9,633 nucleotides of DNA. Origin: CBDUJZ01 sp047629415 (lineage in GTDB: Bacteria; Myxococcota_A; Bradymonadia; REDH01). The translations under genes and the position numbers were made by a program. The DNA is taken from the NCBI GenBank assembly GCA_047629415.1, contig JBLHWZ010000216.1, positions 1 to 9,633 on the forward strand. The letters run 5' to 3'. The notes beneath the pieces are model-generated. The model saw only the letters and a list, made by a program, of their open reading frames with translations, searched no databases and was not told the DNA's origin. Shown here piece by piece: positions 7,334 to 9,633 of the stretch. How positions within the stretch are numbered: the first letter of the stretch is position 1; every line of letters starts with the position of its first letter.

Positions 7334-8004
7334 GATTGCCTACCAAGAAAACGGGACAGGGTCTCCGGACCCTCACTCTCGGGGCCCAGAGGCTCCCCTC
7401 GCATTAGCCGGAAGAACGTCGCTAGGATACCCCCAGTCAGTCCCCAAATGATGTCACCGTCGTAGTCGAAGAAGTCGACCAAGAACCGGTGAGACCTCTC
7501 CTGCATTTGACGAGCGTGGTGGATCTCAGGGTTCATGAGTCTCTCAACGTCAGCTACGATCACGCGCTCAACCTCACCCGGAGACGGTTCGAACTCCGGC
7601 CGGCCATCGAGCCAACCGATATGCGGCGCCACGAGATAGCGCTGGATACTCCAGGCGTCGTCAAGACGAGCGACGACCGACACCCGCGACGGGTGGATCC
7701 CCAGCTCTTCCTGAGTCTCTCGGAGTGCCGCCGCGGCTGACGACAGATCCGAGTCCTCTACTCGGCCGCCTGGAAACGAAATCTGACCCTTATGGGAGGG
7801 CAACGTCTGTGTGCGAAGCGTGAGCGCAAGATTCACCGCGTCGCCCTCCGCCCAGAATGGCGCGAGGACGCTCGCTGGACGAAAGTCCGGCGCCAGATCC
7901 GACGCAATCGGCCGATACTGACGCTCACTGAGCGTCAGCAGCCGGCGCTCGAACCACTCTCGAAACGGCTCGCCCGGGACGCGGCTGGCGGTGGATTCAC
8001 TCAA
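7330..8004 (-). CDS. NudL-type Nudix hydrolase (probable CoA pyrophosphatase)
   Basis: Nudix hydrolase of 224 aa. The best fit is the CoA pyrophosphatase group (UPF0035/NudL), which splits CoA or acyl-CoA into 3',5'-ADP and (acyl-)phosphopantetheine. Seen: the group-specific block before the Nudix box, LTLRTQTLPSHKGQ at 61-74 followed by ISFPGG, then the box RVEDSD...LRETQEELGI ending at 103, with metal-binding R95, E96, E99 and E100. The spacing between GG and RE is one residue longer than the classic Nudix consensus, as is usual in NudL proteins. IIWGLTGGIL at 185-194 matches the family C-terminus. The start is TTG at 8004 overlapping the upstream stop as TTGA, with GGAG 14 bases upstream; no better start lies nearby. 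Placement directly before coaBC supports the CoA role. The substrate is inferred, not shown. Confidence 0.85.
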   Translation of the reverse strand: MSESTASRVPGEPFREWFERRLLTLSERQYRPIASDLAPDFRPASVLAPFWAEGDAVNLALTLRTQTLPSHKGQISFPGGRVEDSDLSSAAAALRETQEELGIHPSRVSVVARLDDAWSIQRYLVAPHIGWLDGRPEFEPSPGEVERVIVADVERLMNPEIHHARQMQERSHRFLVDFFDYDGDIIWGLTGGILATFFRLMRGEPLGPESEGPETLSRFLGRQS

Positions 8005-8834
8005 TTCTTCGGACGCTTCTCCACCCGGAAATTCCCGCCACCCTCAGCAAAGAGCTGGAAGTTCCGCATCACGAGTTTTCGCACCGAACCGTTCGGGAGC
8101 TGAACCTTGACCGCGTCGTCGCTGATAACCGCGAGGATCGTACACTCGGCAAGCGACGGGTGCAGGAGCACATCTCCTCGCTTCAGCTCATCGACATCGA
8201 TCTCGCCATCGTCCTCGTCGTCTGCGACGTTCTGACTCGCCTCGACTACACGCGCCCAATCGCCGGCGGACGCCTTCGCTTTGGGTGGCGCAGCAGCGGC
8301 TGAGCGCTCCGGGCGAGGAGCCGGGGACGGCCGCGGCTCCGCTCGAGCCGGAGCGGCCGCCTTCAGAATCGGCGCCTCAATTTTCTCCGGCGCAGCTTCG
8401 AACTGCAGTTCGGGAGTCGCGGCGGCCGGCGCTGCGGCTGGCTTCGGCTTCGGCTTCGGCGTGGCGTGTCGAGGCGGTGGTCCATCGCGGCGCGCCGGCT
8501 TCGCATCGGCCGAAACCGCAGTTCCATCAAACCAGCATTCCACACCATCCGCGAACGCAGAGACGAGTTCGCCGCCGACCAGGATCGGAACCCCGCCGGA
8601 AACGTAGCTCACAAGAGCAGTTGCGCGAAAAACGGCTTGCGAGCCAGCCGACGTGACCGAGCCGGAGAGCGAGACCAGCGTCCCTGCGCTAGCCTCGAAC
8701 AACTGCCCGTCGACTCGCAATTGCACATCACGGACGAATCCGAATCCACGGACGAACCCGGATTCAATCCCCAGCCGGGATGCGGCGGTCTTGATGGAAC
8801 TCGCAAGCTCATGTCCGGAAAATGTCTCTAGCAT
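8001..8834 (-). CDS. PPC (DUF296)-like domain protein with Ala/Pro/Lys linker and C-terminal beta domain
   Basis: First gene of the operon, 277 aa; function unknown. Residues 1-108 look like the PPC/DUF296 fold found in some DNA-binding and regulatory proteins: SGHELASSIKTAASRLGI, then SGFVRGFGFVRDVQL at 25-39, LVSLSGSV at 53-60, and ILVGGELVSAFADGVECWFD at 84-103. The histidines that bind metal in many PPC proteins are absent. Residues 110-190 form a low-complexity tail rich in Ala, Pro, Lys and Arg, with a Pro-Lys run at 126-132 like histone-type DNA-binding tails. Then come an acidic patch DDEDDGEIDVDE (205-216) and a small beta domain at 217-273 (LKRGDVLLHPSLAECTILAV ... DDAVKVQLPNGSVRKL). 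Similar architectures occur in myxobacterial proteins, from memory. Start ATG 8834; an upstream in-frame TAG at 8895-8897 limits extension. No good Shine-Dalgarno is seen. A regulatory or DNA-binding role is inference. Confidence 0.7.
   Translation of the reverse strand: MLETFSGHELASSIKTAASRLGIESGFVRGFGFVRDVQLRVDGQLFEASAGTLVSLSGSVTSAGSQAVFRATALVSYVSGGVPILVGGELVSAFADGVECWFDGTAVSADAKPARRDGPPPRHATPKPKPKPAAAPAAATPELQFEAAPEKIEAPILKAAAPARAEPRPSPAPRPERSAAAAPPKAKASAGDWARVVEASQNVADDEDDGEIDVDELKRGDVLLHPSLAECTILAVISDDAVKVQLPNGSVRKLVMRNFQLFAEGGGNFRVEKRPKN
8440..8460. repeat. GGCTTC hexanucleotide repeat in the linker of the PPC-like gene
   Basis: Three GGCTTC units plus GGC. In the minus-strand gene frame they encode alternating Pro and Lys. 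Expansion or contraction by one unit would keep the frame and change the length of the basic tail. Confidence 0.7.
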
Positions 8835-9005
8835 TCGACTCAGGGGATTCTGTGATGTGGGCCCACGCGCGGTAGCAACAACGACCCAATGGGTCTACCT
8901 GCGCCTGCAGCTGGGCCATGGCCATGGCTGGCGGAATCAAGGGCGATCACTCCCCGTTTGCGCTTAGATTTCGCCCCTGACGCAGCACTCCGGTAGACCC
9001 TGCCT
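8835..9005. promoter_or_regulatory. Divergent intergenic region between the operon and murJ
   Basis: This 171-bp gap is the only sizeable non-coding stretch and must hold the start signals of the six-gene operon (leftward) and of murJ (rightward), unless the operon is read from elsewhere. I find no convincing -35/-10 pair on either strand. It does hold several short inverted repeats: GTGGGCCCAC (8857-8866), GACCCA-A-TGGGTC (8883-8895) and GCCATGGCCATGGC (8915-8928). These are candidate operator sites, given without known factors. Confidence 0.5.
8915..8928. repeat. Perfect 14-bp palindrome GCCATGGCCATGGC
   Basis: The sequence equals its own reverse complement over 14 bases and also contains two overlapping GCCATGGC palindromes offset by six bases. 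It lies 78 bp upstream of murJ and 81 bp upstream of the operon start. It may be a protein-binding site; no regulator family can be named from it. Confidence 0.55.
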
Positions 9006-9633
9006 ATGTCCAACGCACGCGAGCTTACGTCAGCGGCCCTCCTGCTCTCTCTCGCTACAGTAGCGAGCAGACTCCTCGGATTCGTTCGGGAGATGGTCAT
9101 CGCTGCGTCCCTGGGAGCAGGCAGCGAAACCGACGCCTACCTCGCCGCATTTGCGATCCCCGATGTCATCAACCACTTCCTGGCTGGCGGCGCGCTCACG
9201 GCAGCCCTCCTGCCGATCTTTGCCAAACACCTCGTCGCGGGCGATCCGGAACGCGCGTGGCTGCTCGTTTCCCGAGTCCTTTCGGCTGCGGGGATCGTCC
9301 TATTAATCGCCTTGGGGATCGGTGCGATCGCCACAGAGCCGATCCTTCGGTTTGCGTACCCCGGATTCGATGAATCGCAGATCGCGCTCACTGCACGGCT
9401 CACGCGCATCATCTTACCAGGGCCCCTGCTCTTTACGTTCGGCGCGATCATCAACGCGACCGAGCAAGCACGGAAGCGGTTCGTCGCGACGGCCCTAACC
9501 GGTCTCGTCTACAACGCGTGCATCATCGCTGGAGGGCTACTCGGAGCCCGGCATCTTGGAGTCGAGGGGTTCTCATGGGGCGTCGTTGCAGGAGCTGCTC
9601 TCGGACCTTTTCTGATTCCGATCGTCTTCTCCC
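9006..9633 (+). CDS. murJ: MurJ-type lipid II flippase, 3' partial
   Basis: Inner-membrane MOP-superfamily transporter that flips the peptidoglycan precursor lipid II to the periplasmic side. The frame is open from ATG 9006 to the window end, giving 209 codons of the roughly 500-530 expected. Seen: SRLLGFVRE at 21-29 (Arg22 and Arg28 align with E. coli R18 and R24), GAGSETDAYLAAF at 38-50 (Asp43 aligns with D39), then FLAGGALTAALLPIF at 58-72, and hydrophobic helices near 90-110, 135-150, 162-182 and 190-209. Odd: the E. coli LRRIFAEGAF segment reads INHFLAGGAL here, so the arginines at R52/R53 are replaced by Asn56 and His57. Only a weak ribosome-binding site is seen. It is divergent from the operon carrying murF-alr, which supplies its substrate pathway. 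A MurJ-like paralogue is possible. Confidence 0.88.
   Translation, partial: MSNARELTSAALLLSLATVASRLLGFVREMVIAASLGAGSETDAYLAAFAIPDVINHFLAGGALTAALLPIFAKHLVAGDPERAWLLVSRVLSAAGIVLLIALGIGAIATEPILRFAYPGFDESQIALTARLTRIILPGPLLFTFGAIINATEQARKRFVATALTGLVYNACIIAGGLLGARHLGVEGFSWGVVAGAALGPFLIPIVFS

Noticed and set aside
8281..8656. Two overlapping plus-strand open frames opposite the PPC-like gene linker
   Set aside because: They are antisense shadows of Ala/Pro/Lys-coding low-complexity DNA, with Gly/Ala- and Arg-rich translations.
8840..9100. An 86-residue minus-strand open frame across the intergenic region
   Set aside because: It overlaps the start of murJ antisense, has no visible domain, and its end abuts the operon start without the overlap geometry seen at real junctions.
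1..9633. Search for tRNA, rRNA, CRISPR arrays, insertion sequences and rho-independent terminators
   Set aside because: No cloverleaf, spaced direct repeats, transposase motifs, terminal inverted repeats or GC hairpin followed by a T-tract were seen by eye. Coding density leaves room only at 8835-9005.

Overview
The window is about 9.6 kb of dense, high-GC Gram-negative-type bacterial chromosome. Third codon positions are strongly G/C, there are almost no gaps, and GTG and TTG starts are used. The gene set is housekeeping: cell wall, coenzyme A, DNA repair and proteolysis. I see no mobile element, phage gene, CRISPR array, tRNA or rRNA. Lineage cannot be fixed from this alone. The PPC (DUF296)-like protein with a long Ala/Pro/Lys linker and C-terminal beta domain, next to coaBC and a family 4 uracil-DNA glycosylase, recalls myxobacterial or other deltaproteobacterial genomes. 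A fused MurF-Alr is best known from Bacteroidota. I lean weakly to Myxococcota or a related lineage.

Layout. (1) Positions 1-1691, plus strand: the 3' part of a gene for an M48/HtpX-like membrane peptidase, with its start outside the window. (2) Positions 1699-8834, minus strand: a six-gene operon read from right to left. It holds a PPC-domain protein, a NudL-type Nudix hydrolase, coaBC, a family 4 uracil-DNA glycosylase, an L-erythro-3,5-diaminohexanoate dehydrogenase (kdd) and a murF-alr fusion. (3) Positions 8835-9005: a divergent intergenic region with several short palindromes. (4) Positions 9006-9633, plus strand: the 5' part of murJ, running off the window.

How the genes work together. 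The operon is very tightly packed. The first four junctions are 4-base overlaps of the form NTGA (TTGA, GTGA, ATGA, ATGA). The fifth junction also has an ATGA, but it opens a 9-codon mini-ORF that ends just inside murF. The NudL-like enzyme (CoA cleavage) and CoaBC (CoA synthesis) are a CoA pair. MurF-Alr supplies D-alanine and attaches D-Ala-D-Ala to the peptidoglycan precursor, and the divergent murJ exports finished lipid II. kdd is the odd member: it belongs to the lysine fermentation pathway, whose product is consumed with acetyl-CoA, but no other lysine-fermentation gene is visible.

Most worth a second look: the M48 protein has Ala where the third zinc ligand Glu is expected; the MurF-Alr fusion; the solitary kdd; the PPC-like protein at the head of the operon; the mini-ORF at the kdd/murF junction; and a MurJ lacking the arginine pair that aligns with E. 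coli R52/R53.
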